Shown here one piece after another: positions 37,016 through 45,032 of a stretch of 64,000 nt of DNA. The first letter of the stretch is position 1; each line of letters opens with the position of its first letter. The notes beneath the pieces were generated by a model. That model worked only from the letters and a program-made list of their open reading frames with translations. It did not search any database and had not been told where the DNA came from. Made by a program: the position numbers and the translations under genes. Source of the stretch: Sphingomonas naasensis (GTDB lineage Bacteria > Pseudomonadota > Alphaproteobacteria > Sphingomonadales > Sphingomonadaceae); the NCBI RefSeq assembly GCF_004792695.1, contig NZ_SRXU01000013.1, positions 1-64,000 of the forward strand, in the 5' to 3' direction.

Positions 37016-37747
37016 ATGCATCTGCGCGCCCAAGCCATTCTTCTCGCGGTCCGCGCGCATGGCGAGCACGGCGCGATCGTGCGGGCGCTCACCGAGGAGC
37101 ATGGGCTTCAGCCGGGCTATGTCCGCGGTGGACGCTCGCGCGCGCTGCGGCCGGTGCTCCAGCCGTCGAACCTCGTGCTCGGCGAATGGCGGTCGCGCAC
37201 CGAGGAGCAGCTTGCCGGGCTCACCGTCGAGCTGATCCACAGCCGCGCGCCGCTGTTCGGCGAGCCCTTGCCCGCGGCGGCGCTGCAATGGGCGACCGCG
37301 CTGACCGCGGCGGTGCTCCCCGACGCGCAGCCCTATCCGCGGCTCTGGTCGGCGCTCGACGGGCTGCTCTCGGCGATCGAGGCGGCGCCGGCGGCGCGGG
37401 GATGGGCGGTGGCGCTGGTGCGCTACGAATTGCTGCTGCTCGCCGAGCTCGGCTTCGGGCTCGACCTCGAGCGCTGCGCGGCGACCGGAAGCCGCGAGGA
37501 ACTGGTCTTCGTCAGCCCGAAGAGCGGGATCGCTGTGAGCCGGATCGGCGCCGCGGGCTATGAGCGCCAGTTGCTCCGCCTGCCGCGCTTCCTCACCGAA
37601 GGCGGCGCGGCGGAATGGGACGATATCGTCGACGGGCTGCGCCTCACCGGCCATTTCCTCCAGCGCGATCTGCTGATCGGCAAGGGCGCCGAGATCGTCG
37701 CGGCGCGGGCGCGGCTGGTGGATCGGCTGATGCGGGCGGTTGCGTAA
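37016..37747 (+). CDS. recO: DNA repair protein RecO
   Basis: 243 residues. An N-terminal OB-fold (LRAQAILLAVRAHGEHGAIVRAL, then GLQPGYVRGG) and a C-terminal helical domain are in the RecO order. It loads RecA on gapped DNA with RecF and RecR. The usual four zinc cysteines of many RecO proteins are not present as a CxxC set; only isolated cysteines are seen, as is usual in alphaproteobacteria. The RBS is weak, and the gene begins 16 nt after a repeat. Confidence 0.9.
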   Translation: MHLRAQAILLAVRAHGEHGAIVRALTEEHGLQPGYVRGGRSRALRPVLQPSNLVLGEWRSRTEEQLAGLTVELIHSRAPLFGEPLPAAALQWATALTAAVLPDAQPYPRLWSALDGLLSAIEAAPAARGWAVALVRYELLLLAELGFGLDLERCAATGSREELVFVSPKSGIAVSRIGAAGYERQLLRLPRFLTEGGAAEWDDIVDGLRLTGHFLQRDLLIGKGAEIVAARARLVDRLMRAVA

Positions 37748-37778
37748 CCGGGCAGGGGTGGGCAAAGCGGCACGGAAC

Positions 37779-37914
37779 TCCCCTCCCTGCAAGGGAGGGG
37801 TTGGGGGTGGGTTGCGAGCGGAGCGAGCACCTGCGCGCGCCAAAGCGCCGAACGGGGCATCGAGCCCCGTCCGGCGCTGGACCCACCCCTGACCCCTCCC
37901 TTTCAGGGAGGGGG
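37779..37914. repeat. Family A composite repeat, copy A4
   Basis: Outer arms CCCCTCCCTGCAAGGGAGGGG and CCCTCCCTTTCAGGGAGGGGG; inner module GCGAGCGGAGCGAGCA...CCGAACGGGGCATCGAGCCCCGTCC, shared with A2. Its right arm ends 16 nt before the leuB ATG. Confidence 0.8.
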
Positions 37915-37929
37915 AATAAGGGAAAAAGA

Positions 37930-38982
37930 ATGCCGCTGATTGCTGTTCTGCCCGGCGACGGGATCGGGCCCGAAGTCACCACCCAGGCGCGCCGCGTGCT
38001 CGAAGCGCTCGATCTCGGGCTTCAGTTCGAGGAAGCGCCGGTCGGCGGCGCGGCCTATCTGGTCTCCGGGCGGCCGCTTCCCCCCGAGACGCTGACGCTC
38101 GCCAAGCGCGCCAACGCCGTGCTGTTCGGCGCGATCGGCGATCCGCGCTTCGAGGCGCTCGAACGCCAGCTCCGCCCCGAGGCGGCGTTGCTCGGTATCC
38201 GTCGCGAGCTCGGCCTGTTCGCCAATATCCGCCCGGCGACGCTGTTCCCGGGGCTCGAATCGGCGACCTCGCTCAAGCCCGAAGCCGTCGCGGGGCTCGA
38301 CATCGTCATCGTCCGCGAGCTCGTCGGCGACGTCTATTTCGGCGAGAAGGGTCGGCGTCACAATGCCGAGGGCCTGCGCCAGGGCTATGACGTGATGAGC
38401 TACAACGAAGCCGAGGTCGAGCGCATCGCCCGGGTCGGCTTCGAGATGGCGAAGCGGCGCAAGAAGAAGCTCTGCTCGGTCGACAAGGCCAATGTGCTCG
38501 AGACCTCGCAGCTGTGGCGCGACGTGGTCAACGAAATGAGCACGCAATATCCTGAAATCGAATTGACCCACATGTATGTCGATAACGCCGCGATGCAGCT
38601 CGTCCGCCAGCCCAACGCATTCGATGTGATCGTCACCGGCAATCTGTTCGGCGACATCCTGTCCGATCAGGCGAGCATGTGCGCGGGCTCGATCGGGATG
38701 CTGCCTTCGGCGTCGCTGCGCGCGTGGAGCGGCGACAACGGCATGTACGAGCCGATCCACGGCAGCGCGCCTGACATCGCCGGGCAGGGCAAGGCCAATC
38801 CCTGCGCCGCGATCCTGTCGGCGGCGATGCTGCTCCGCCACAGCCTGAGCGACGAGGCTTCGGCGCAGCGCGTCGAGAAGGCCGTTGCGGGCGCGCTGGC
38901 GAAGGGCGCGCGCACCGCCGATCTCGGCGGTAGCCTGAGCACGACCGAGATGGGCGACGCGGTGCTGCGGGAGCTGGTGTGA
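37930..38982 (+). CDS. leuB: 3-isopropylmalate dehydrogenase
   Basis: 350 residues. Isocitrate/isopropylmalate dehydrogenase signatures: LPGDGIGPEV at the N-terminus, the substrate region IRRELGLFANIRP, NLFGDILSDQASMCAGSIGM near 240 and EPIHGSAPDIAGQGKANP near 275. It oxidises and decarboxylates 3-isopropylmalate in leucine synthesis (NAD-dependent by the LeuB type). The only plausible RBS is GGGAATAAGGG at the end of repeat A4. Its stop overlaps the next gene (GTGA). Confidence 0.97.
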   Translation: MPLIAVLPGDGIGPEVTTQARRVLEALDLGLQFEEAPVGGAAYLVSGRPLPPETLTLAKRANAVLFGAIGDPRFEALERQLRPEAALLGIRRELGLFANIRPATLFPGLESATSLKPEAVAGLDIVIVRELVGDVYFGEKGRRHNAEGLRQGYDVMSYNEAEVERIARVGFEMAKRRKKKLCSVDKANVLETSQLWRDVVNEMSTQYPEIELTHMYVDNAAMQLVRQPNAFDVIVTGNLFGDILSDQASMCAGSIGMLPSASLRAWSGDNGMYEPIHGSAPDIAGQGKANPCAAILSAAMLLRHSLSDEASAQRVEKAVAGALAKGARTADLGGSLSTTEMGDAVLRELV

Positions 38983-40082
38983 TCCCCGACCTGCTCGAGC
39001 TCGCGGTCGTCATCCCGACGTTCAACGAGCGGGCGAACGTGCCCGTGCTCATTGCGAAGCTCGATCAGGCGCTGGCGGGGCGCAACTGGGAAGCGATCTT
39101 CGTCGACGACGACAGCCCCGACGGCACCGCCGCGGCGGCGCGCGAGCTGGGCCGGCTCGACAAGCGCGTGCGGGTGATCCAGCGGATCGGTCGGCGCGGG
39201 CTCTCCTCGGCGTGTATCGAGGGGATGTGCGCGACCGCCGCGCCGTTCGTCGCGGTGATCGACGGCGATCTGCAGCATGACGAGACGATCCTGCCGGCGA
39301 TGCTCGACGCGCTGGAAGGGGACGACGGCCTCGAAGTCGTGGTCGGCTCGCGCTTCGTCGCGGGCGGCGGCACCGGCGAATGGGACCGCGACCGCGTCGC
39401 CAAATCGGCGTTCGCGACGAAGCTGTCGCGGCAGGTGCTGAAGGCCGATCTCAGCGATCCGATGAGCGGCTTCTTCATGATCCGCACCCAGATCGTCCGC
39501 GATCTGGTGCCGACGCTGTCGGGGATCGGTTTCAAGATCCTGCTCGACATCATGACCGCGGCGCCGCACCCGCTCAAATTCCGCGAGCTGCCCTACACCT
39601 TCCGCATCCGTACCGAAGGCGAGAGCAAGCTCGATCACGTCGTCGCGATGGAATATCTGATCGCGCTGTACGACCGGATGTTCGGTAAGGTCGTGCCGGT
39701 GCGGTTCGCGATGTTCTCGGCGATCGGGGCGCTGGGCGCGGCAGTGCATTTCGTCGTGCTGGGGGCGCTGTTCCGCCTGCTCGGCTGGCCCTTCGTCACC
39801 GGGACGATCGTCGCCACCGTGGTCGCGATGACCTTCAACTTCTTCCTCAACAACGCGCTCACCTATCGCGAGCAAAGGCTCAAGGGCGCGAAGGAACTGA
39901 TCGGCGGCTGGGTAAGCTTCTGCCTCGTCTGCGCAGTGGGCGCGGCGGCCAATGTCGGCGTCTCGGCGTTCCTCCACGATGTCCAGCATGGCGACTGGCG
40001 GCTCTCGGCGCTGGCCGGGATCGCGGTGGCGGCGGTGTGGAATTTCGCGCTGTCGTCGCGCTTCACCTGGGGCCGCTACTGA
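38979..40082 (+). CDS. GT2 glycosyltransferase fused to a GtrA-like membrane domain
   Basis: 367 residues from GTG 38979. Residues 1-235 are a GT2/dolichol-phosphate-mannose-synthase-like domain: VVIPTFNERANV, FVDDDSPDGT (DxD), VIDGDLQHDE and a metal-binding region. The last 130 residues hold four transmembrane helices in the GtrA pattern (SAIGALGAAVHFVVL, FNFFLNNALTYRE). It should load a sugar onto undecaprenyl phosphate and help flip it. It is translationally coupled to leuB although unrelated in function. The PMT-type gene opposite may use its product. Confidence 0.9.
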   Translation: MIPDLLELAVVIPTFNERANVPVLIAKLDQALAGRNWEAIFVDDDSPDGTAAAARELGRLDKRVRVIQRIGRRGLSSACIEGMCATAAPFVAVIDGDLQHDETILPAMLDALEGDDGLEVVVGSRFVAGGGTGEWDRDRVAKSAFATKLSRQVLKADLSDPMSGFFMIRTQIVRDLVPTLSGIGFKILLDIMTAAPHPLKFRELPYTFRIRTEGESKLDHVVAMEYLIALYDRMFGKVVPVRFAMFSAIGALGAAVHFVVLGALFRLLGWPFVTGTIVATVVAMTFNFFLNNALTYREQRLKGAKELIGGWVSFCLVCAVGAAANVGVSAFLHDVQHGDWRLSALAGIAVAAVWNFALSSRFTWGRY

Positions 40083-40086
40083 AGGT

Positions 40087-40225
40087 CCCTCTCCCCTTGT
40101 GGGAGAGGGAGGGAGCCGATGAAATCGGCGGAAGGGTGAGGGGGGGTGTGTCCTGAGACACAGGCCCCTCATCCTTCCCACTGCTTCGCAGCGGGCCCCT
40201 TCCTTCTCCCACGAGGGGAGAAGGA
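40087..40225. repeat. Family A intergenic palindromic repeat, copy A5
   Basis: CCTTGTGGGAGAGGGAGGGAG ... CGGCGGAAGGGTGAGGGGG on the left and CCCCTCATCCTTCCCACTGC ... TCTCCCACGAGGGGAG on the right. It is copy A1 (2391) in inverted orientation, between two convergent genes. Confidence 0.8.
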
Positions 40226-40233
40226 AATTCGAT

Positions 40234-41532
40234 TCACAACCAGCCCGGGAACCACATCCATTTGCGGAAGCCCTGTGCGTCGGACAGCGCCGAGGCAGCG
40301 AGGATCGGGTAGAAATAGAGGAAGGCGAGCAGCGAGGCGGCGACGAACCATTCCTCGCGCCCCTTGTCGCGTCCGCGGTCGAAATGGTGGAAGGCCGCGG
40401 CCAGCGCGAGGCACAGGAAGATCGCCGACAGGTGATAATAATAATAGAAGCCGAGCGACTTGGGGATGACGACATAGATGCCGAGGCTGGCGATCCACAG
40501 CAGCGCGATCGCCCCCGGCCGGATCGCGTGCTCGCGCAGCCACGCCCATAGGCAGGCGAGCACCGCGACCAATCCGCCCCACATGATCAGCGGATTGCCG
40601 ATCAGCAGCACGCCGCGCTGCGCGCCGGCGTCCCATTCGTAGAAATACCAGATCGGGCGGAGCATCAACGGCCAGCTCCACCAGTCCGACTGATAGGTGT
40701 GCCTGGCCAGCACCTGCGTCTGGAGCGCGTACATTTCCTGCTGGAGCGGGATCAGCCGGGCGAAGGTGAGCGGATCGCGCTCGTAGAAGAAGGCCGGGAA
40801 GAAGGTCGCGAAATAGGTGGCGATGCTAACCCCGCCGAGGATCAGCAAGCCGGGGAGAAGGCCGAGCCCGGGCCAGTGGGGCTGGTCCTTGCCCGACAAG
40901 GCCGACGCCAGCGGGTTTTTGGCGCGGCGGGCATCGCGCAGGCGGATGACGATGAAGGCGAAACCAGCGAGCGCGACATAAGGGATCGCCGCCCATTTGG
41001 TGCCGACCGCGAGCCCGAGCAGCACCGCCGCGCCGATCCAGCGGCGCTTCACTTGCGGCGGCGGCCCCTTCATCGCCCAGAGCATCAACACCATCGCCCA
41101 GAGCAGGAAGGCGCCGAGAAAGATGTCGAGCATCGCAGTGCGCGCCTGGACATAGACGCTCTGGTTGAGCGTGGTGAGAATGGCTGCGACCAGCGCGGCG
41201 CGCATCGAGCCGAGCAGCAGCCAGAGGAAGGCGAAGGCACCGAGCACGGTGGCTGTGCCGGCGAGCGTGGTGAAGGCGCGCCAGCCGAACGGGTTGTCGC
41301 CGAACAGCACGATGCCGGCGCCGATCAGCTCCTTGCCGACCAGCGGATGCTCGATGTTGCGCGGCCCCTCGCGATCGAGCAGCGCCTGCGCGGCGGGGAC
41401 GTAATGGACCTCGTCGAACATGATCCGGCTCGGCCGGTCGAGATGGACGGTGAACAGGGTCTGGGCGGCGAGCCCCAGCAGCAACGCGACGAGCCAGGGG
41501 CGGGTGCGGAGGGCCTTGAGGCGATCGAGCAT
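40234..41532 (-). CDS. PMT/ArnT-like membrane glycosyltransferase
   Basis: 432 residues with about ten transmembrane helices. The first periplasmic loop has RIMFDEVHYVP, the conserved acidic pair of the protein O-mannosyltransferase (PMT, GT39) family, and the helices have the family pattern (LLGLAVGTKWAAIPYV). These enzymes move a sugar from a polyprenyl-phosphate donor to a protein or lipid outside the membrane. The GT2-GtrA gene on the other side of repeat A5 could make such a donor. Target unknown. Confidence 0.88.
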   Translation of the reverse strand: MLDRLKALRTRPWLVALLLGLAAQTLFTVHLDRPSRIMFDEVHYVPAAQALLDREGPRNIEHPLVGKELIGAGIVLFGDNPFGWRAFTTLAGTATVLGAFAFLWLLLGSMRAALVAAILTTLNQSVYVQARTAMLDIFLGAFLLWAMVLMLWAMKGPPPQVKRRWIGAAVLLGLAVGTKWAAIPYVALAGFAFIVIRLRDARRAKNPLASALSGKDQPHWPGLGLLPGLLILGGVSIATYFATFFPAFFYERDPLTFARLIPLQQEMYALQTQVLARHTYQSDWWSWPLMLRPIWYFYEWDAGAQRGVLLIGNPLIMWGGLVAVLACLWAWLREHAIRPGAIALLWIASLGIYVVIPKSLGFYYYYHLSAIFLCLALAAAFHHFDRGRDKGREEWFVAASLLAFLYFYPILAASALSDAQGFRKWMWFPGWL

Positions 41533-41586
41533 GGCCCTTGCCTAAACGATCATTTCACCCGCGTCATGCCGGTCTTGGTTGACGGG

Positions 41587-41616
41587 AGGCGCCCCGCGCC
41601 TGCAAAGCGATTTGCA
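41587..41616 (+). promoter_or_regulatory. Two stacked hairpins in the metZ leader
   Basis: A 6-bp stem AGGCGC-CCC-GCGCCT (41587-41601) is followed at once by TGCAAA-GCGA-TTTGCA (41601-41616), whose last base is the A of the ATG. The second has a GNRA-type loop. Together they would cover the ribosome binding site. It does not match the SAM-II riboswitch pattern. Confidence 0.35.
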
Positions 41617-42821
41617 TGAAACGCCGTACCGGACAGGACCGTAGCGTCACGCGCAACTGGAAGCCCGCAACCCAGGCGATCCGCGGCGGCACCATGCGCT
41701 CCGACTTCGGCGAGACCAGCGAAGCGCTCTTCCTCACCTCGGGCTATGCCTATGACTGCGCCGGCGACGCCGCCGCGCGCTTCGCGGGCGAGCAGCAGGG
41801 CATGACCTATTCGCGCCTGCAGAACCCGACGGTGCAGATGCTCGAGGAGCGGATCGCGCTGCTCGAGGGCGCCGAGGCCTGCCGGACGATGGCATCGGGC
41901 ATGGCGGCGATGACCGCGGCTCTGCTCTGCCAGCTCGAGGCGGGCGACCATCTCGTCGGCGGCCGCGCGGCGTTCGGCTCGTGCCGCTGGCTGACCGATA
42001 CGCTGCTGCCCAAGTTCGGCATCCAGACCACGATCGTCGACGCGCGCGACGCGCAGCAATTCGCGGATGCGGTCCGGCCGAACACCAAGGTGTTCTTCTT
42101 CGAGACCCCGGCCAATCCGACGATGGACGTGGTCGATCTCGAGGCGGTGTGCGGCATCGCGAAGAAGCACGGCGTCACCACCGTGGTCGACAATGCCTTC
42201 GCCACCCCCGCGCTCCAGCGCCCGCTCGAGTTCGGCGCCGATGTCGTCGCCTATTCGGCGACCAAGATGATGGACGGGCAGGGCCGCGTGCTCGCCGGCG
42301 CCGTCACCGGCAGCGAGAAGTTCATCAACGAGACGCTGCTCGCCTTCACCCGCAACACCGGGCCGACGCTGAGCCCGTTCAACGCCTGGGTAGTGCTCAA
42401 GGGACTCGAGACGCTCGATCTGCGCATCCATCGGCAGAGCGAGAACGCGCTGAAGGTCGGCCGCTTCCTCGAAGGACGGGTGCCGCGGATCAACTTCCCG
42501 GCGCTGCCGAGCCATCCGCAGCACAATCTGTTCTCGCGGCAGATGAGCGCCGCCGGTTCGATCTTCTCGTTCGAAGTCGAGGGGCGGACGCAGGCACATG
42601 CGCTACTCGACGCGCTCGCGCTGATCGACATCTCGAACAATATCGGCGATTCGCGTTCGCTGATGACGCATCCTTCGTCGACGACGCATTACGGCGTCGC
42701 CGAGGACAAGCGGATCGAGATGGGCGTGACCGAAGGCATGCTGCGGCTCAATGTCGGCCTCGAGGATCCCGACGACCTGATCGCCGATCTCGATCAGGCG
42801 CTGGGGCAGGTCGGCCTGTGA
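41616..42821 (+). CDS. metZ: O-succinylhomoserine sulfhydrylase (MetZ)
   Basis: 401 residues. A Cys/Met-metabolism PLP enzyme: the Schiff-base Lys is in YSATKMMDGQGRV, with YSRLQNPTV and ETPANPTMDVVDL (PLP phosphate and substrate sites). It makes homocysteine from O-succinylhomoserine and sulfide in methionine synthesis. The ATG at 41616 sits at the end of a hairpin. The stop overlaps apaG (GTGA), beginning a chain of five tightly packed genes. Confidence 0.93.
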   Translation: MKRRTGQDRSVTRNWKPATQAIRGGTMRSDFGETSEALFLTSGYAYDCAGDAAARFAGEQQGMTYSRLQNPTVQMLEERIALLEGAEACRTMASGMAAMTAALLCQLEAGDHLVGGRAAFGSCRWLTDTLLPKFGIQTTIVDARDAQQFADAVRPNTKVFFFETPANPTMDVVDLEAVCGIAKKHGVTTVVDNAFATPALQRPLEFGADVVAYSATKMMDGQGRVLAGAVTGSEKFINETLLAFTRNTGPTLSPFNAWVVLKGLETLDLRIHRQSENALKVGRFLEGRVPRINFPALPSHPQHNLFSRQMSAAGSIFSFEVEGRTQAHALLDALALIDISNNIGDSRSLMTHPSSTTHYGVAEDKRIEMGVTEGMLRLNVGLEDPDDLIADLDQALGQVGL

Positions 42822-43231
42822 GCGACGCGGTGATGAAGGCGCTGTTCGCCGACGAGGCCGAGACTCGCGGCATCGTGGTGCGCGTCTCCGTCTCCTATCT
42901 GCCCGAACAGTCCGAACCCCAGCGCGGCCGCTGGTTCTGGGCCTATCACATCCGCATCGAGAACAAGGGCGAACACAGCGTCCAGCTGCTCACCCGCCAC
43001 TGGGTGATCACCGACGGGCGCGGCGCGCGGCATACAGTCGAAGGCGAGGGCGTGGTCGGCGAGCAGCCGATGATCGAGCCCGGCGCGAGCTTCGACTATG
43101 TCTCGGGCTGCCCGCTCTCGACGCCGACCGGCAACATGCAGGGCAGCTATCACATGATCGGCGAGGACGGCGCGGCGTTCGACGTGGCGATCCCCAAATT
43201 CGCGCTGATCGCGCCGGCGGTGACCGGATGA
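42818..43231 (+). CDS. apaG: ApaG family protein
   Basis: 137 residues from GTG 42818; ATG 42833 is an alternative. The fibronectin-III-like fold is marked by GRWFWAYHIRIENKGEHSVQLL, RHWVITDGRG and EQPMIEPGASFDYVSG. Family members affect cobalt/magnesium handling in enterics; biochemical function is unsettled. The ApaG domain often sits near methionine genes in alphaproteobacteria only by operon chance, so no role in methionine synthesis is claimed. The start overlaps metZ, and the stop overlaps the LysR start (ATGA). Confidence 0.93.
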   Translation: MSDAVMKALFADEAETRGIVVRVSVSYLPEQSEPQRGRWFWAYHIRIENKGEHSVQLLTRHWVITDGRGARHTVEGEGVVGEQPMIEPGASFDYVSGCPLSTPTGNMQGSYHMIGEDGAAFDVAIPKFALIAPAVTG

Positions 43232-44019
43232 AGCGGACCCATCTCCCGCTCAACGGCCTGCGCGTGCTCGACGCTGCGGCGCGGCACCTCTCGTTCACCC
43301 GCGCCGCCGACGAGCTGGCGGTGACTCCCGCGGCGGTAGGGCAGCAGATTCGCGCGCTCGAGGATACGCTGGGCGTGGTGCTGTTCCGCCGCACCACCAA
43401 GGGGCTCGAACTCACTCCCGAGGCCGAGGCCGGGCTCGCCGCGCTGCGCGCCGGCTTCCTCCAGTTCGAGGAATCGGTGCGGGCGATGCAGGCCGGGCAA
43501 TCGTCCAAGTCGCTGACCATCGCGGCGCCGCGAGACCTGACCGCCAAATGGCTGATGCCGCGGCTCGCCGAGATCGCGCGCGGCGATGGCGAGCTGCGCT
43601 TCATGCTGGTGCCCGCCGACGAGGCGATCGACTTCACCGAAGCCAATCTCGACCTAGCGATCCGCTGGGGCGAAGGCCCGGGCGAGCATGAGGGCGAGGC
43701 GCTGGAGAGCGACGGCATGGTCACCGTCGCGCGGCCGGGCGGCGGCGCCGACACGCCGATCGCCTGGGCCGGCTGCCTCGCCGAGGACGCCGGCTCGCTG
43801 GTCCGCGTCGCCGATGCCGGGCTGGCGGTCGACGCGGCGGCCGAGGGGCTGGGCCGGGCGACGGTGCCCGAGCTGATCGCGCGCGCCGACATCGCCTCGG
43901 GCCGGGTGGCGACGATCGGCGAGCCCAAATCGTCGCGGCTCGGCTATTGGCTGGTCGCGCCGCTGCCGCAATGGCGGCAGAAGAAGGTCAAGGCGCTGGT
44001 CGATGCGCTGGCCTCGTAG
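43228..44019 (+). CDS. LysR-family regulator (GcvA-like)
   Basis: 263 residues. The N-terminal winged helix-turn-helix LNGLRVLDAAARHLSFTRAA ... TPAAVGQQIRALEDTLG is that of the GcvA subgroup of LysR regulators. The C-terminal ligand-binding domain (about 90-263) is slightly short. As LysR proteins usually control a neighbouring divergent gene and none is divergent here, the target is unclear. It overlaps the genes on both sides. Confidence 0.88.
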   Translation: MKRTHLPLNGLRVLDAAARHLSFTRAADELAVTPAAVGQQIRALEDTLGVVLFRRTTKGLELTPEAEAGLAALRAGFLQFEESVRAMQAGQSSKSLTIAAPRDLTAKWLMPRLAEIARGDGELRFMLVPADEAIDFTEANLDLAIRWGEGPGEHEGEALESDGMVTVARPGGGADTPIAWAGCLAEDAGSLVRVADAGLAVDAAAEGLGRATVPELIARADIASGRVATIGEPKSSRLGYWLVAPLPQWRQKKVKALVDALAS

Positions 44020-44569
44020 CCGGCCGACCGCTCCCGCCGGGCGTCCGACGCCGGTCCTGACGACGGCGCGGCTGCGGCTGCGCCCCGAAGCCTTTGAGGA
44101 CGCCGAGGCGCTGCATCGCGCCTATTCCGACGCCACGAGCATGCGCTGGTGGACGCATGCGCCGTTCGAGACGCTCGACCAGACGCGCGCCGATCTCGCG
44201 CTGCCGCGGCCGGGATGGCGGCGCTGGATCGTCACCTGCCTGCCCTCGGACGTGGCGATCGGCTTCGTCGCCGTGGGCGAGAAGCGGCAAGGCAATGTCA
44301 GCGAGGTCGGCTACCTCTTCGTCCCCGATGCGCGGGGCAGCGGCTATGCCGGCGAGGCCGTGGCCGCGGTGATCGGCCAGATCTTTGCCGAGGGCCAGCG
44401 CAAGATCGTGGCGGATGTCGACCCCGACAACGCCGCCTCGCGCCGCCTGCTCGAACGGCTCGGCTTCCGGCTCGAGGGCATGCTGCGCGGCGAATGGGAG
44501 ACGCATATCGGGGTGCGCGACACCGCGCTCTACGGCTTGCTCCGCGAGGACCGGCATGACGGCGCCTGA
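44003..44569 (+). CDS. RimJ/RimL-type GNAT acetyltransferase
   Basis: 188 residues. TTARLRLRPEAFEDAEALHRAY is the usual opening strand of this group, VGYLFVPDARGSGYAGEA holds the acetyl-CoA loop and DVDPDNAASRRLLERLGFRLEG the C-terminal motif. The gene begins 17 nt before the LysR stop. Start ATG 44003; the first 15 residues are Arg/Pro-rich and may not be conserved, so a later start (TTG/GTG) is possible. Substrate unknown. Confidence 0.83.
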   Translation: MRWPRSRPTAPAGRPTPVLTTARLRLRPEAFEDAEALHRAYSDATSMRWWTHAPFETLDQTRADLALPRPGWRRWIVTCLPSDVAIGFVAVGEKRQGNVSEVGYLFVPDARGSGYAGEAVAAVIGQIFAEGQRKIVADVDPDNAASRRLLERLGFRLEGMLRGEWETHIGVRDTALYGLLREDRHDGA

Positions 44570-44810
44570 CCTCGACGACCCCGCGCAGCGCGCCGCCTAC
44601 CGGCAGGAGCTGCGCGGAATCGCGGTGGGGCCGCGGCGGGCGGGGATCCTCGTCGCGCTGGCCGGGGCGCTGCTGGTGCTGGCGCATCGCAAGGGGATCG
44701 AGGCCGTGCCCCTGTGGCTGGGCGTCGGGGTGCTCGGCCTCGGCGTGCTGATCCTGATCGCGGCGGTCTCGACCCGCACCGCCTATCATCGGGCGCGGAT
44801 GCGGAACTAG
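44556..44810 (+). CDS. Small two-helix membrane protein
   Basis: 84 residues with two transmembrane helices (AGILVALAGALLVLAH and LWLGVGVLGLGVLILIAAV). It overlaps the GNAT gene by 14 nt and ends the metZ gene chain. No family recognised. The overlap with an acetyltransferase gene supports it as real. Confidence 0.65.
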   Translation: MTAPDLDDPAQRAAYRQELRGIAVGPRRAGILVALAGALLVLAHRKGIEAVPLWLGVGVLGLGVLILIAAVSTRTAYHRARMRN

Positions 44811-45032
44811 GGCGCTGTAGGACGGTCGCGGCGGCATTTTGCAGGGTTTGGCCGGCCTAGAGTCGTAAGAGTCGCGGTAGAACGACTCTCCCGTTGCGCG
44901 GGTAGGAAATATGGTTGCGCAAAGCTGTAGGGAAATCGACGGCGTCAAAGAGCGGGCGCGACAGCTGCCGTGCCGGCGTTCAGCGCAGCAGGCGAGATCC
45001 TATTTTGCAAGGCGGATCATCCGCGGACCCGA

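Noticed and set aside
41533..41616. SAM-II riboswitch before metZ
   Set aside because: No GCTAAA-type core or pseudoknot pairing could be found; only two short hairpins are visible.
44859..44889. AGAGTCGT/ACGACTCT inverted repeat in the intergenic region before the serine hydrolase
   Set aside because: The 8-bp arms are 15 nt apart, there is no U-tract and no clear relation to a start; not enough for a feature.
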